This document shows positions 25,970 to 34,764 of a DNA stretch of 55,545 nt, piece after piece (the stretch's first letter is position 1; each line of letters starts with the position of its first letter). The notes under the pieces were generated by a model. It was given only the letters and a program-made list of their open reading frames with translations, made no database searches and was not told the origin of the DNA. A program made the position numbers and the translations under genes. The stretch covers positions 1 to 55,545 of the forward strand of contig UQIY01000008.1 of assembly GCA_900541195.1 (NCBI GenBank). The letters are read 5' to 3'. The stretch is from an uncultured Collinsella sp. (GTDB lineage: Bacteria > Actinomycetota > Coriobacteriia > Coriobacteriales > Coriobacteriaceae).

Positions 25970-27247
25970 ATGTACGATACGGGTTCGACAACGTTTATGC
26001 TCATCTGCACCATGCTCGTGTTTTTAATGACACCGGGTCTGGCGTTTTTCTACGGCGGCCTGTCCAGGCGTAAAAATGTCATCAACACCATGCTCATGTG
26101 CTTTGGCGCCATTGGCCTGGTTGGTGTGCTGTGGATTGCTGCCGGCTGGTCGCTGGCCTACGGCGGCGACGGCTCGAGCCCGTTTATTGGAGGCTTTGAC
26201 CAGCTGCTGTGCCTGCCGGTGCTCAACCAGGTGCTGCAGGCGGCCGAGGACAATGCTGCGGACGGTGCCGTCTACCCTCAGATTATCAACATTGCCTTCC
26301 AAATGGCGTTTGCCATGATCACTGCCGCTATCGTCACGGGTAGCCTGGCCGGCCGCGTTAAGTTTGGTGCCATGACGGCCTTCCTGGGCATTTGGCTGCT
26401 TGTGGCCTATGCGCCGCTCGCCCACATGGTCTGGGGCGGCGATGGCTCCTTTATCGGTGACATTATCGGCGCGCTCGACTTTGCCGGCGGCGACGTGGTA
26501 CACATCTCGTCTGGTCTTACCGGCCTGATCCTCTGCTTAAAGCTTGGCCGTCGTCGTGGCTTTGGCATGGTGAGCTACCGTCCACATAACGTACCGTTTG
26601 TGGCGCTGGGCGCCGGCCTGCTTTGGTTTGGCTGGTTTGGCTTTAACGGCGGCAGCGAGTTTAAGGCCGACGCCGTGGCGGCACTTGCCATCCTCAACAC
26701 CGTGACGGCCAGCGCGGCGGGCATGGTTTCGTGGCTTGCCGTCGAGCGCGTGCATACCGGCCGCCCCACGCTGGTGGGTGCCAGCACCGGTCTGGTTGCG
26801 GGTCTTGTGGTGGTCACGCCCGGGGCAGGCTTTGTCGAGCCGTGGGCAGCGCTGGTCATGGGCCTGATCGTCTCGCCCGTCTGCTACTTGGCCATCAGCC
26901 ATCTTAAGACCAAGTTCGGCTACGACGATGCGCTCGACGCGTTCGGTTGCCACGGCATTGGCGGCATCTTGGGCGGCGTGCTCACGGGCCTGTTCTGCGT
27001 GCCGGAGCTCTCGTGGACCGGTAAGGGCGGCCTGTTCTACACGGGCGACGCGTCGCTGCTCATCTCGCAGATCTTGGGCATTGTGGTGACGGTCGCTATT
27101 GTGCTGGTGCTCGATTTGGTGATCGCCGCGGTGGTCAAGGCGCTGTTCCACGGCAGCCTGCGCGTGGACGAGGCCGACGAGGCGCTGGGCCTGGATGCGA
27201 GTCAACACGGCGAAAGCGCGTATCCCTCGTTCTCCGGACTCGATTAG
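25970..27247 (+). CDS. amt: ammonium transporter
   Basis: A 425-residue Amt/MEP/Rh channel with about eleven membrane helices. Family signatures are FYGGLSRRKNV near the N-terminus, the HMVWGGDGSFIGDIIGALDFAGGDVVHISSG pore region with the conserved Asp and first pore His, and DAFGCHGIGGILGG with the second pore His. It lets ammonium or ammonia enter the cell. ATG at 25970 has GGGAGGG 5 bases upstream; the frame opens earlier at 25913 without a ribosome site. No signal peptide is evident. The P-II gene lies 191 bases downstream and its product would plug this channel when nitrogen is plentiful. Confidence 0.95.
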   Translation: MYDTGSTTFMLICTMLVFLMTPGLAFFYGGLSRRKNVINTMLMCFGAIGLVGVLWIAAGWSLAYGGDGSSPFIGGFDQLLCLPVLNQVLQAAEDNAADGAVYPQIINIAFQMAFAMITAAIVTGSLAGRVKFGAMTAFLGIWLLVAYAPLAHMVWGGDGSFIGDIIGALDFAGGDVVHISSGLTGLILCLKLGRRRGFGMVSYRPHNVPFVALGAGLLWFGWFGFNGGSEFKADAVAALAILNTVTASAAGMVSWLAVERVHTGRPTLVGASTGLVAGLVVVTPGAGFVEPWAALVMGLIVSPVCYLAISHLKTKFGYDDALDAFGCHGIGGILGGVLTGLFCVPELSWTGKGGLFYTGDASLLISQILGIVVTVAIVLVLDLVIAAVVKALFHGSLRVDEADEALGLDASQHGESAYPSFSGLD

Positions 27248-27249
27248 CA

Positions 27250-27388
27250 GCTTCCCCAGGCTCCGCACCTTGCCCTTCAAACCGTCGCGCGGCTTCCCCA
27301 GGCACCGCACCTTGGGTTTCAAACCGTCGCTTGCGTACAAAAGTACGCGGCGCTCCTCTTTCAACCCAATCTGCGGCACCTGGGAAAC
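27250..27388. repeat. 39-bp direct repeat pair with inverted third copy
   Basis: A 39-base unit beginning GCTTCCCCAGGC occurs at 27250-27288 and 27292-27330, about 90% identical. A degenerate inverted copy lies at about 27362-27388, and a GCGTACAAAAGTACGC palindrome sits between. It fills the gap between the amt and P-II genes and can fold into a long stem. Confidence 0.7.
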
Positions 27389-27438
27389 CCGCGTCATTGA
27401 ATGGCAATTCATTTATTTGATAAAGAGAGGAATTCATT

Positions 27439-27777
27439 ATGAAAAAGATCACGGCTGTTGTGCGCCAGGAAAAGCTTGAGGTTCTCAAAGACGCGCTGTT
27501 TGCTGCTGATGTTCGTGGTATGACCATCAACCAGGTGCAGGGCTGCGGTGCGCAACATGGCTGGAAGGAATACGTGCGCGGCAACGAGTTGCTTGTTAAC
27601 ACGATCCCTAAGGTGCAGTTCACGCTCATTTGTGCCGATGAGCATGTCGACGGCATTGTCGAGATTATCTGCAACGCTGCTCGCACCGGAGCCGTCGGCG
27701 ACGGCAAGATCTGGGTCGAGCCGGTCGAGGAGGTTATCCGCATCCGTACTGGCGAACACGGCCCTTCTGCGGTGTAG
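27439..27777 (+). CDS. glnB: P-II nitrogen regulatory protein
   Basis: A 112-residue trimeric P-II signal protein that senses 2-oxoglutarate and ATP/ADP and controls partner proteins, here most likely the Amt channel encoded just upstream. The fold is clear: MKKITAVVRQEKLEVLKDAL, the GMTINQVQGCGAQ turn, the T-loop at 37-55 and the GDGKIWVEPVEEVIRIRTGE C-terminus. Alignment to E. coli GlnB needs no gap before the T-loop and shows Leu at position 51, where Tyr is uridylylated; Tyr is at 45. So control is probably by ligand binding only. AGAGAGGAA precedes the ATG. Confidence 0.93.
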   Translation: MKKITAVVRQEKLEVLKDALFAADVRGMTINQVQGCGAQHGWKEYVRGNELLVNTIPKVQFTLICADEHVDGIVEIICNAARTGAVGDGKIWVEPVEEVIRIRTGEHGPSAV

Positions 27778-27793
27778 GACAATCTTTCGACTG

Positions 27794-27826
27794 ACGGGCG
27801 TGCCTCTCTTGGGGCGCGCCCGTTCT
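27794..27826 (+). terminator. terminator of the P-II gene
   Basis: ACGGGCG pairs with CGCCCGT around a loop with extra GC pairs, followed by TCTCGTCT. Moderate T run. Confidence 0.6.
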
Positions 27827-27858
27827 CGTCTACAATATCGTGCAGACGAAGGAGAGGC

Positions 27859-28722
27859 ATGCCCATGATCAAGATGTTTGCGAGTGACTTAGACGGAACG
27901 CTGCTGAACGCCCTGCACGAGGCGGATGGGACCATCCGCCGTGCCATTCGCGAGCTGACCGAGGCTGGCCTGCATGTGGTTCCCGCGACCGGACGCTCGA
28001 CGCTGCCGGTCGGCGAGCATGGCTTTACGGGCCTGACGCTTGACGCCTGCTGCTCCAACGGATCCATCGTGCGCGACAGTCATGGCGAGGTGCTCAAGAC
28101 CTGGACCATCGACCCGCAGGTTACCGAGGAACTGCTCAAGGCGTTCCCGGACATTTGCTTTGATTGCTCCACGCCCGATGGCATGTTCTCGAGCGGATCG
28201 TTTGAGATGCATCAGGCGGGCTTTAAAAAGGACAGCCCTATCAAGCGCATCGTGATGCGTGGCATGCGTGCACGTGGCGGGTATCACGAGGAGCAGTATT
28301 TCGACCAGTCGATCGGTGACATCCTGCGCCACGATGTGTGCAAGATCAACTGTCGCGTGACCTCGCTCGAGCTGGAGCGCGACCTTAAGGCGTATTTGGC
28401 CGAGCGCTCAGACCGTGTGGTCAACGCGCCGTTCGATCCGGTGATGTTCGAGATCACGGACGTGGCGTGCAACAAGGGTGAGAGCGTGGCCTGGCTGGCG
28501 GGCTACTACGGTATTGCCGAGGACGAGGTCGCGGTTTACGGCGACGGCGGCAACGACATCGCCATGCTCAAGCGTTTCCGCCACAGCTACGCGACCAAAA
28601 ACGCAAGCGATGCAGCTAAGGCCGCCGCTAGTGCGACCATCGGCAGCTGCATGGTCCACGCCGTCCCCAAACACATGCTTGCCACCATGCGCAAGCAAAA
28701 CTCTCGCACCGTCATCGAATAA
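27859..28722 (+). CDS. HAD-superfamily phosphatase (Cof type)
   Basis: A 287-residue Cof-type HAD hydrolase. Motif I is SDLDGTLLN, motif II lies in PATGRST, the Lys is in CNKGESVAWL, and motif IV is YGDGGNDIAML. A cap domain lies between motifs II and III (about 80-185). These enzymes dephosphorylate sugar phosphates, nucleotides or flavin precursors; the substrate is not deducible. GAAGGAGAGG is just before two ATG codons (27859 and 27865); either could be used. It is a single gene followed by a GGGACGG-core palindrome. Confidence 0.9.
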   Translation: MPMIKMFASDLDGTLLNALHEADGTIRRAIRELTEAGLHVVPATGRSTLPVGEHGFTGLTLDACCSNGSIVRDSHGEVLKTWTIDPQVTEELLKAFPDICFDCSTPDGMFSSGSFEMHQAGFKKDSPIKRIVMRGMRARGGYHEEQYFDQSIGDILRHDVCKINCRVTSLELERDLKAYLAERSDRVVNAPFDPVMFEITDVACNKGESVAWLAGYYGIAEDEVAVYGDGGNDIAMLKRFRHSYATKNASDAAKAAASATIGSCMVHAVPKHMLATMRKQNSRTVIE

Positions 28723-28751
28723 TGTGGCAAAGGGACGGTCCCTTCGTCACA
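28723..28751. repeat. GGGACGG-core palindrome (R4 type)
   Basis: TGTGGCAAAGGGA pairs with TCCCTTCGTCACA with two mismatches around CGG. It starts right after the HAD gene stop. The stem is unlike that of other copies, but the GGGACGG core is shared. Confidence 0.65.
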
Positions 28752-28773
28752 TCCAAAATATTGCCTTTACGTG

Positions 28774-28826
28774 TTGATGCACACGGTGTGCAATAATACT
28801 CGCACTGTGCAATAGCGCACAGGCTG
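28774..28826 (+). promoter_or_regulatory. promoter/operator region of the TetR gene
   Basis: TTGATG (28774-28779) and an AATACT-like -10 are interleaved with the perfect palindrome TGCACACGGTGTGCA. A second dyad, CTGTGC/GCACAG, lies about 25 bases downstream. Both are plausible operators for the TetR-family regulator encoded next. Confidence 0.5.
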
Positions 28827-28843
28827 AGTAACAAGGAGGACGC

Positions 28844-29554
28844 TTGTCCCAGCTCGAAAAATGCGACCGCCGGTCCCTTCGCTCGCAGCGTGCCCTTCGC
28901 CAGGCACTTGCCAGCGAGCTTGCCGAAAGCGGCGACCTTTCGCGCATTAATGTCGCGTCGCTCACCGAGCGCGCTGGCCTTACGCGCCGCACGTTCTATT
29001 CGCACTACCGCGATATCCCCGACTTTATCAATCAAATCGAGGACGGCTTGCTGGCCGAGATCCGTGAACGCATTGAGCTCATCACCGCAGCTCAGCTGCC
29101 CGACCTCTATCACAACATCGATGAGCTCGAGCCGGCACCCGGTTCGGTTGAGCTGCTGCGTTATCTTGCGGCCAATCGCGACTTAATCGGTGCGCTGCTG
29201 GGTCCGGGCGGCGACCAGGCCTTCATTAAGCGGATCATCGACACCGCACGTGAGGCTGTGGTGCCGCGTGCGCAGACGGGCATTTTGGGCCTGGCGCTGG
29301 GCACGTTCTTTGACTACTACGTCACCTACGTCGTGAGTGCCGAGGTCGGCCTGATTCAGCGCTGGTTTGAGCGTGGGCTCACCGAATCGCCCGAGGCCAT
29401 GGCGCGTATTATGACGGTTATCGCTTTTGTGCGTCCCGGCGACTTATATGGCCAACCCATCGATATCAACGTGCCGGAATACGGCTTGAAGCTATTGAAC
29501 CTGCAGCTCGAGGATGCGGCCGACACCGTCGCAACCGTCGAGTCCAACAACTAA
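28844..29554 (+). CDS. TetR/AcrR-family transcriptional regulator
   Basis: A 236-residue TetR-type repressor. The DNA-binding part is residues 8-60, with LTERAGLTRRTFYSHYRDIPDF as the recognition region. The C-terminal ligand domain is helical. It starts with TTG at 28844, with GGAGGA 3 bases upstream. Two palindromes precede it and could be autoregulatory sites. The giant activase gene begins 12 bases after its stop, so the two form an operon, and the regulator probably controls that enzyme in response to an acyl-CoA or related ligand. The ligand is inferred from context only. Confidence 0.9.
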   Translation: MSQLEKCDRRSLRSQRALRQALASELAESGDLSRINVASLTERAGLTRRTFYSHYRDIPDFINQIEDGLLAEIRERIELITAAQLPDLYHNIDELEPAPGSVELLRYLAANRDLIGALLGPGGDQAFIKRIIDTAREAVVPRAQTGILGLALGTFFDYYVTYVVSAEVGLIQRWFERGLTESPEAMARIMTVIAFVRPGDLYGQPIDINVPEYGLKLLNLQLEDAADTVATVESNN

Positions 29555-29566
29555 GAGGAGAGACAG

Positions 29567-32500
29567 ATGAGCAAACTCGTCGAGGGCATCAAGGACCGTA
29601 TGGTCGCTGCTGCGCGCGAGGCCGCGCCCGCCGTGGTGGACGCCGCGCAGAAGGCCGCGACTGCCGCTGCCGAGAAAGTTGCTGAGGCAGTTGCCGATGC
29701 CAAGAACGCGGCAGGGGAGACGTCCGTCGCTAGCAATCCCGCCACCGCCGCTGAGCCCGTAGCCGCCGTCCACGCCCCCGAAGGCGCGATCTTCAACCCC
29801 GGCAACGCCCACGGCAACCTGCACCTGGGCATTGACGTGGGCTCCACCACCGTCAAACTTGCCGTGCTCAATGACGACAACCAGATTGTCTACGCCAAGT
29901 ACCAGCGCCACCACACCGACGTCCGTGCTTGCGCTCGCGACTTGTTCGAGGGTGCCGCGACCGTGCTGCCGACGGCCCAGATGACCTGTGCCATTACCGG
30001 CTCGGGCGGCCTGCTGCTGTCCCAGTGGCTCGACCTGGAGTTTGTCCAGGAGGTCATCGCCAGCAAGCGCGCCGTCGAGACCCTTATCCCCGCCACCGAT
30101 GTCGCCATCGAGCTGGGCGGCGAGGACGCCAAGATCATCTACTTCGATAACGGCATCGAGCAGCGCATGAACGGCACCTGCGCCGGCGGTACGGGCGCCT
30201 TCATCGACCAGATGGCAACCCTGCTGCACACCGACGCCAGCGGCCTCAACGAGCTCGCGGCAAACGCCACCACCATCTATCCCATTGCCAGCCGCTGCGG
30301 CGTTTTTGCCAAGACCGACGTGCAGCCGCTGCTCAACGAGGGCGCCCGCCCCGAGGACGTGGCCGCCTCCATCTTCCAGGCTGTCGTGACCCAGACCATT
30401 TCGGGCCTGGCGTGTGGCCGTCCCATCCGCGGTAACGTCGCCTTCTTGGGCGGCCCGCTGCAGTATCTCTCCGAGCTGCGCCACCGCTTCTACCTCACGC
30501 TCAACCTGGACGAGGAGCACCGCATTGTGCCCCAAAACGCTCACCTGTTTGTGGCGAGCGGCGCCGCCATGGCGCATGAGTCCAACAAGCTCAGCACGTT
30601 CCCGCAGCTCATCGAGGCTATCGATGCCCTGGGTGACACACAGGGTGCCGAGGTCGAGCGCCTGGATCCGCTCTTTGCCACCGACGAGGACTTCGCCGAG
30701 TTCAAAACCCGCCACGACCAGGAAGTCGTCCCCAAGGGCAAGCTCGAAGGCTACACCGGCCGCGTGTTCATTGGCATCGACGCCGGCTCCACCACCATGA
30801 AGGCCGCGCTCGTGGGCGAGGACGGCCAGCTGTTGCACACCTGGTACGGCAACAACAACGGCGACATCCTGGGCACGGCCAAGGTCATCATGGCCGATTT
30901 CTACAACCACATCCCCGCCGGCTGCACCATCGGCCACGTGACCACTACGGGCTACGGCGAGGCGCTGCTCATCGAGGCCCTCAAAGCCGATTCCGGCGAG
31001 ATCGAGACCGTTGCGCACCTGCGCGGCGCCAAAGCATTCCTGCCCGGCGTCGAGTTTATCCTGGACATCGGCGGCCAGGACATGAAGTGCCTGCGCGTCA
31101 AGGACGGCGTCATCGAGCACATCATGCTCAACGAGGCCTGCTCGTCGGGTTGCGGTAGCTTTATCGAGAGCTTCGCCGTCTCTATGAACATGGACGTGCG
31201 CGCGTTCGCCGACGCGGCCATCCATGCCAAGGCCCCGGTCGACCTGGGCAGCCGCTGCACGGTCTTTATGAACTCGCGCGTTAAGCAGGCGCAAAAGGAA
31301 GGCGCCACGGTGGGCGACATCGCGGCCGGCCTGTCCTATTCCGTCATCAAGAATGCCCTGTTCAAGGTCATTAAGCTGCGCGACCCCAAGGAGATCGGCA
31401 GCCAGGTTATCGTTCAGGGCGGCACCTTTATGTCCGATGCCACGCTGCGCGCGTTTGAGCAGCTCACCGGCGTTCATGCCGTGCGTCCCGACATCGCCGG
31501 CTGCATGGGCGCCTACGGTGCGGCCCTGCTCGCCCGCGATCGCGCCGGCGCCGACGGCACCTCGACCATCCTTTCGGCCGAGGACATCGCGCACCTCACC
31601 GTGACGCAAAAGCATGTCCGCTGCGGCCGTTGCTCTAACAACTGCCAGCTCACCGTCAACGACTTTGGCGGCGGTAGGCGCTTCATTACCGGTAACCGCT
31701 GCGAGAAGGGTGCCGGCCACAAAAAGCAGAAGACCGAGGCCCCCAACCTCTTCAAAAAGAAAAACGAGCTGCTCTTTAACCGCGAGGTGCTGAGCCCCGA
31801 CGAGGCCCCGCGCGGCACCGTCGGCATCCCGCGCGCGCTCAACATGTACGAGAACTACCCCTTCTGGCATGCATTCTTTACGCGCCTGGGCTTTAGCGTG
31901 CAGCTGTCCGACCAGTCGAGCAAGAAGACCTACCAGGCGGGCATCGAGTCCATGCCGTCCGAGAGCGTGTGCTACCCGGCCAAGATGAGCCACGGCCACG
32001 TGATGAACCTCATCGACCGCGACGTCGACTTTATCTGGATGCCGTGCGTGCGCTGGGAGCGCAAGGAGGATCCGACGGCTGGCAACTGCTATAACTGCCC
32101 CATCGTCATGAGTTACCCCACGGCGCTGGCGCTCAATATCGACGAGATTCGCGAGCAGAACATCGAGTTCCTGTACCCGTTTGTGCCCTATCACGACAAG
32201 ACCGAGCTCAAGCGCCGCCTGTACCAGGTGCTCGCCGTCGACCGCGTGGCCGATGCGCAAGCCGGTCGCGGTCGCGTGCGTGGACCCAAGATCACGCGCT
32301 CCGAGGTCGATGCCGCCGTCAACGCTGCCTTTGAGGCTGACGCGCGTTTCCACGAGGACATCCAGACCATGGGCGAGGAGGCCCTTAAGTGGGTCGAGGA
32401 CCACGGTGGCCATGGCATTGTGCTCGCCGGCCGCCCCTACCACAACGACCCCGAGATCAACCACGCCCTGCCCGAGCTTATCTCGAGCTTTGGCTTTGCG

Positions 32501-34348
32501 GTCTTTACCGAGGATTCGCTTGCGCACCTGGTAAAGCCCGAACGCCCGATCCGCGTCGTCGACCAGTGGATGTACCACAGCCGCCTGTACGCCGTCGCCC
32601 GTTTTGTGACGATGCGCAACGATCTGGACCTGATCCAGCTCAACTCCTTCGGCTGCGGTCTCGACGCCCTGACTACCGATCAGGTGCAGGAAATCCTGGA
32701 GGCCAGCGGCAAGATCTACACCGTGCTCAAGATTGACGAGGTGTCCAATCTGGGCGCCGCGCGCATCCGCATCCGTTCGCTCATGGCGGCGCTCAAGGAC
32801 CAGGAGGCCGAGCGCCTGGCCGTGGCCACGGCCGCGGGCGAGGCCTACGAGCAGGGCGACGCTGCGCCGGTGGCGCCTTCCACGGATGCCCCCGCGTTCG
32901 CGAGCCGTAAGTACACGTTCGAGGCGCAGCGCGAGAGTGCTTCGACCGCGTGGCCAAAGGTGCCCTTTACAGAGCAGATGCGCGACGAGGGCTATACCAT
33001 CCTGTGCCCGCAGATGGCGCCGATTCACTTTGACCTGGTCAAAGAGGTGTTCCGCGGTGCCGGCTACAACCTGGAGCTGCTGCCCTCGACCGACCACGAC
33101 GCCGTCGAGGCCGGCCTGCGCTATGTGAACAACGACATCTGCTATCCGTCGATTCTGGTGACGGGCCAGATCATGGAGGCCATCGAGAGCGGTCGGTACG
33201 ACCTGTCCAAGACGGCCGTGGTCATCAGCCAGACCGGCGGCGGTTGCCGTGCCACCAACTACATCGCACTCATCCGCAAGGCCCTGCGTGAGAGCGGTCA
33301 CCCCGAGATCCCGGTGATCTCGCTTTCGGCCGTGGCGCTCGGCGAGGACAACCCCGGCTTTAAGATTACGCCGGCGCTGCTTAAGCAGGCCGTGTACGCG
33401 GTGCTCTTTGGCGACGTGATGATGCAGATGCTCTACCGCTGCCGTCCGTACGAGGCCACGCCCGGTGCTGCCAACGCGCTCTACGAGGAGTATATGGCGC
33501 GCGCCCGCAAGTTGGCGCCCAAGTTCAACCGCCACAACTACACCAAGCTGTGCCGCGAGGCCATCCACGCGTTCGACACCATGCCGCTCGTGGGCGAGGG
33601 CACCAAGCCGCGCGTGGGCGTGGTCGGCGAGATCTTGGTCAAGTTCCACCCTACGGCCAACAACCACGTGGTCGACGTTATCGAGCGCGAGGGCTGCGAG
33701 GCCGTGGTACCGGGTCTGCTTGACTTCTTCCTGTACTCCATGAGCAACGCCGAGCTGCAGAAGGACGAGCTGGGAAGCTCTGCCACTACGCGCGCGGGCA
33801 TGCAAGCGCTTATTAAGCTCGTGGACTGGATGCGTACGCCGGTGGAAGAGCTGCTCGAGAAGTCCCGCCGCTTTGAGGTGCCCGAGCGCATCGGCACCAT
33901 GGCCGACAAGGCCCGCACGGTGCTTTCGGTGTGTAACAACATGGGCGAGGGCTGGCTGCTCACGGCCGAGATGCTCGATCTGATCGATCACGGTGCGCCC
34001 AACATCATCTGCACGCAGCCCTTCGCGTGCCTGCCCAACCACGTGGTGGGCAAGGCCGTGATCAAGGAGCTGCGCCGCCAGCATCCCGAGAGCAACATCG
34101 TTGCGGTGGACTACGACCCCGGTGCATCCGAGGTCAACCAGCTCAACCGCATTAAGCTCATGATCAGCGTGGCCAAGGAAAACATGCGCGCCGGCAAGGG
34201 CTTTAAGCTCGAGAAGGTGGCGCCGCTCACGATGGACGAGGTCACTGGCCAGATGCGTGCCCATGACGGCTGCGTGAGCTGCGGCTCGGTCGACGAGAGT
34301 GCCGTGGCGTCGGTCGCTGAGCGCCTGGGACGCGGCATTAAGAAGTAG
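29567..34348 (+). CDS. giant fused 2-hydroxyacyl-CoA dehydratase activase / dehydratase-like protein
   Basis: A 1593-residue protein. Residues 1-82 are Ala-rich and helical. Two BadF/BcrA-type ATPase domains follow (DVGSTT at 90 and DAGSTT near 405). Each has the Cys pair that holds a shared [4Fe-4S] cluster in activases (CAGGTG near 205 and SRCGVF near 243; CSSGCG near 525 and SRCTVF near 565). A Cys-rich patch CGRCSNNC lies near 686. Then come a DUF2229-like part (about 745-1000) and a C-terminal HgdB-like domain (from about 1140) with CYPS and GGGCRA. By family logic it uses ATP to push an electron to low potential for a radical reaction. The substrate of this fusion class is unknown. AGGAGAGA precedes the ATG. 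It is in an operon with the TetR gene and ends at a strong terminator. Confidence 0.9.
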   Translation: MSKLVEGIKDRMVAAAREAAPAVVDAAQKAATAAAEKVAEAVADAKNAAGETSVASNPATAAEPVAAVHAPEGAIFNPGNAHGNLHLGIDVGSTTVKLAVLNDDNQIVYAKYQRHHTDVRACARDLFEGAATVLPTAQMTCAITGSGGLLLSQWLDLEFVQEVIASKRAVETLIPATDVAIELGGEDAKIIYFDNGIEQRMNGTCAGGTGAFIDQMATLLHTDASGLNELAANATTIYPIASRCGVFAKTDVQPLLNEGARPEDVAASIFQAVVTQTISGLACGRPIRGNVAFLGGPLQYLSELRHRFYLTLNLDEEHRIVPQNAHLFVASGAAMAHESNKLSTFPQLIEAIDALGDTQGAEVERLDPLFATDEDFAEFKTRHDQEVVPKGKLEGYTGRVFIGIDAGSTTMKAALVGEDGQLLHTWYGNNNGDILGTAKVIMADFYNHIPAGCTIGHVTTTGYGEALLIEALKADSGEIETVAHLRGAKAFLPGVEFILDIGGQDMKCLRVKDGVIEHIMLNEACSSGCGSFIESFAVSMNMDVRAFADAAIHAKAPVDLGSRCTVFMNSRVKQAQKEGATVGDIAAGLSYSVIKNALFKVIKLRDPKEIGSQVIVQGGTFMSDATLRAFEQLTGVHAVRPDIAGCMGAYGAALLARDRAGADGTSTILSAEDIAHLTVTQKHVRCGRCSNNCQLTVNDFGGGRRFITGNRCEKGAGHKKQKTEAPNLFKKKNELLFNREVLSPDEAPRGTVGIPRALNMYENYPFWHAFFTRLGFSVQLSDQSSKKTYQAGIESMPSESVCYPAKMSHGHVMNLIDRDVDFIWMPCVRWERKEDPTAGNCYNCPIVMSYPTALALNIDEIREQNIEFLYPFVPYHDKTELKRRLYQVLAVDRVADAQAGRGRVRGPKITRSEVDAAVNAAFEADARFHEDIQTMGEEALKWVEDHGGHGIVLAGRPYHNDPEINHALPELISSFGFAVFTEDSLAHLVKPERPIRVVDQWMYHSRLYAVARFVTMRNDLDLIQLNSFGCGLDALTTDQVQEILEASGKIYTVLKIDEVSNLGAARIRIRSLMAALKDQEAERLAVATAAGEAYEQGDAAPVAPSTDAPAFASRKYTFEAQRESASTAWPKVPFTEQMRDEGYTILCPQMAPIHFDLVKEVFRGAGYNLELLPSTDHDAVEAGLRYVNNDICYPSILVTGQIMEAIESGRYDLSKTAVVISQTGGGCRATNYIALIRKALRESGHPEIPVISLSAVALGEDNPGFKITPALLKQAVYAVLFGDVMMQMLYRCRPYEATPGAANALYEEYMARARKLAPKFNRHNYTKLCREAIHAFDTMPLVGEGTKPRVGVVGEILVKFHPTANNHVVDVIEREGCEAVVPGLLDFFLYSMSNAELQKDELGSSATTRAGMQALIKLVDWMRTPVEELLEKSRRFEVPERIGTMADKARTVLSVCNNMGEGWLLTAEMLDLIDHGAPNIICTQPFACLPNHVVGKAVIKELRRQHPESNIVAVDYDPGASEVNQLNRIKLMISVAKENMRAGKGFKLEKVAPLTMDEVTGQMRAHDGCVSCGSVDESAVASVAERLGRGIKK

Positions 34349-34376
34349 TTGGTCTGCTTCGAGCCGGATATAAGAC

Positions 34377-34413
34377 AAACGGGTGGCAGCCGTGCCGGCT
34401 ACCACCCGTTTTT
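34377..34413 (+). terminator. rho-independent terminator of the activase operon
   Basis: AACGGGTGGCAGCCG pairs with CGGCTACCACCCGTT with one mismatch, followed by TTT. Strong. Confidence 0.9.
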
Positions 34414-34465
34414 GCTGGACATATGTTGCGCAAATCGTTTTGTCGCAGCCTTCTGTGCACTCGAA

Positions 34466-34595
34466 TTTCGGAAGTGCGGGGAAAAACGCGAACCTCCCGA
34501 GCACACCGCCTTTTTAGACTCTCGCGACCTGCGGTTTTGTTGTAAAAAAAGCCGGTCTGGTCGGCGAAACCCGATTTTTCCCCGCACTTCCGAAA
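34466..34595. repeat. 130-bp foldback element with perfect 21-bp ends
   Basis: The ends at 34466-34486 and 34575-34595 are exact reverse complements, containing TTTCGGAAGTGCGGGG. The inside is AT-richer with a T7-like run and no open gene. No transposase. The rest of the 416-base gap between 34349 and 34764 holds the terminator and the promoter of the next gene. Confidence 0.75.
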
Positions 34596-34764
34596 ACAGC
34601 GGTTCAGCAGCGCCAAAAAATGCCCTCAAAATCGAGAGTTAATGAACAGGTGTAGCCGTTCGCCGCAAATTACCGTCCGTTTATAGAACCCACCCCCAGC
34701 GTGCTGTCCCCTTACGGTTGAATAAATACACATCTATGGAATTACGTAAGAGAGGACTGTTCCT

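Noticed and set aside
29492..34504. Minus-strand open frame of 1670 codons opposite the activase gene
   Set aside because: It mirrors the activase frame; the GC-rich third positions of the real gene suppress stops on the other strand. No ribosome site, domain or motif was seen.
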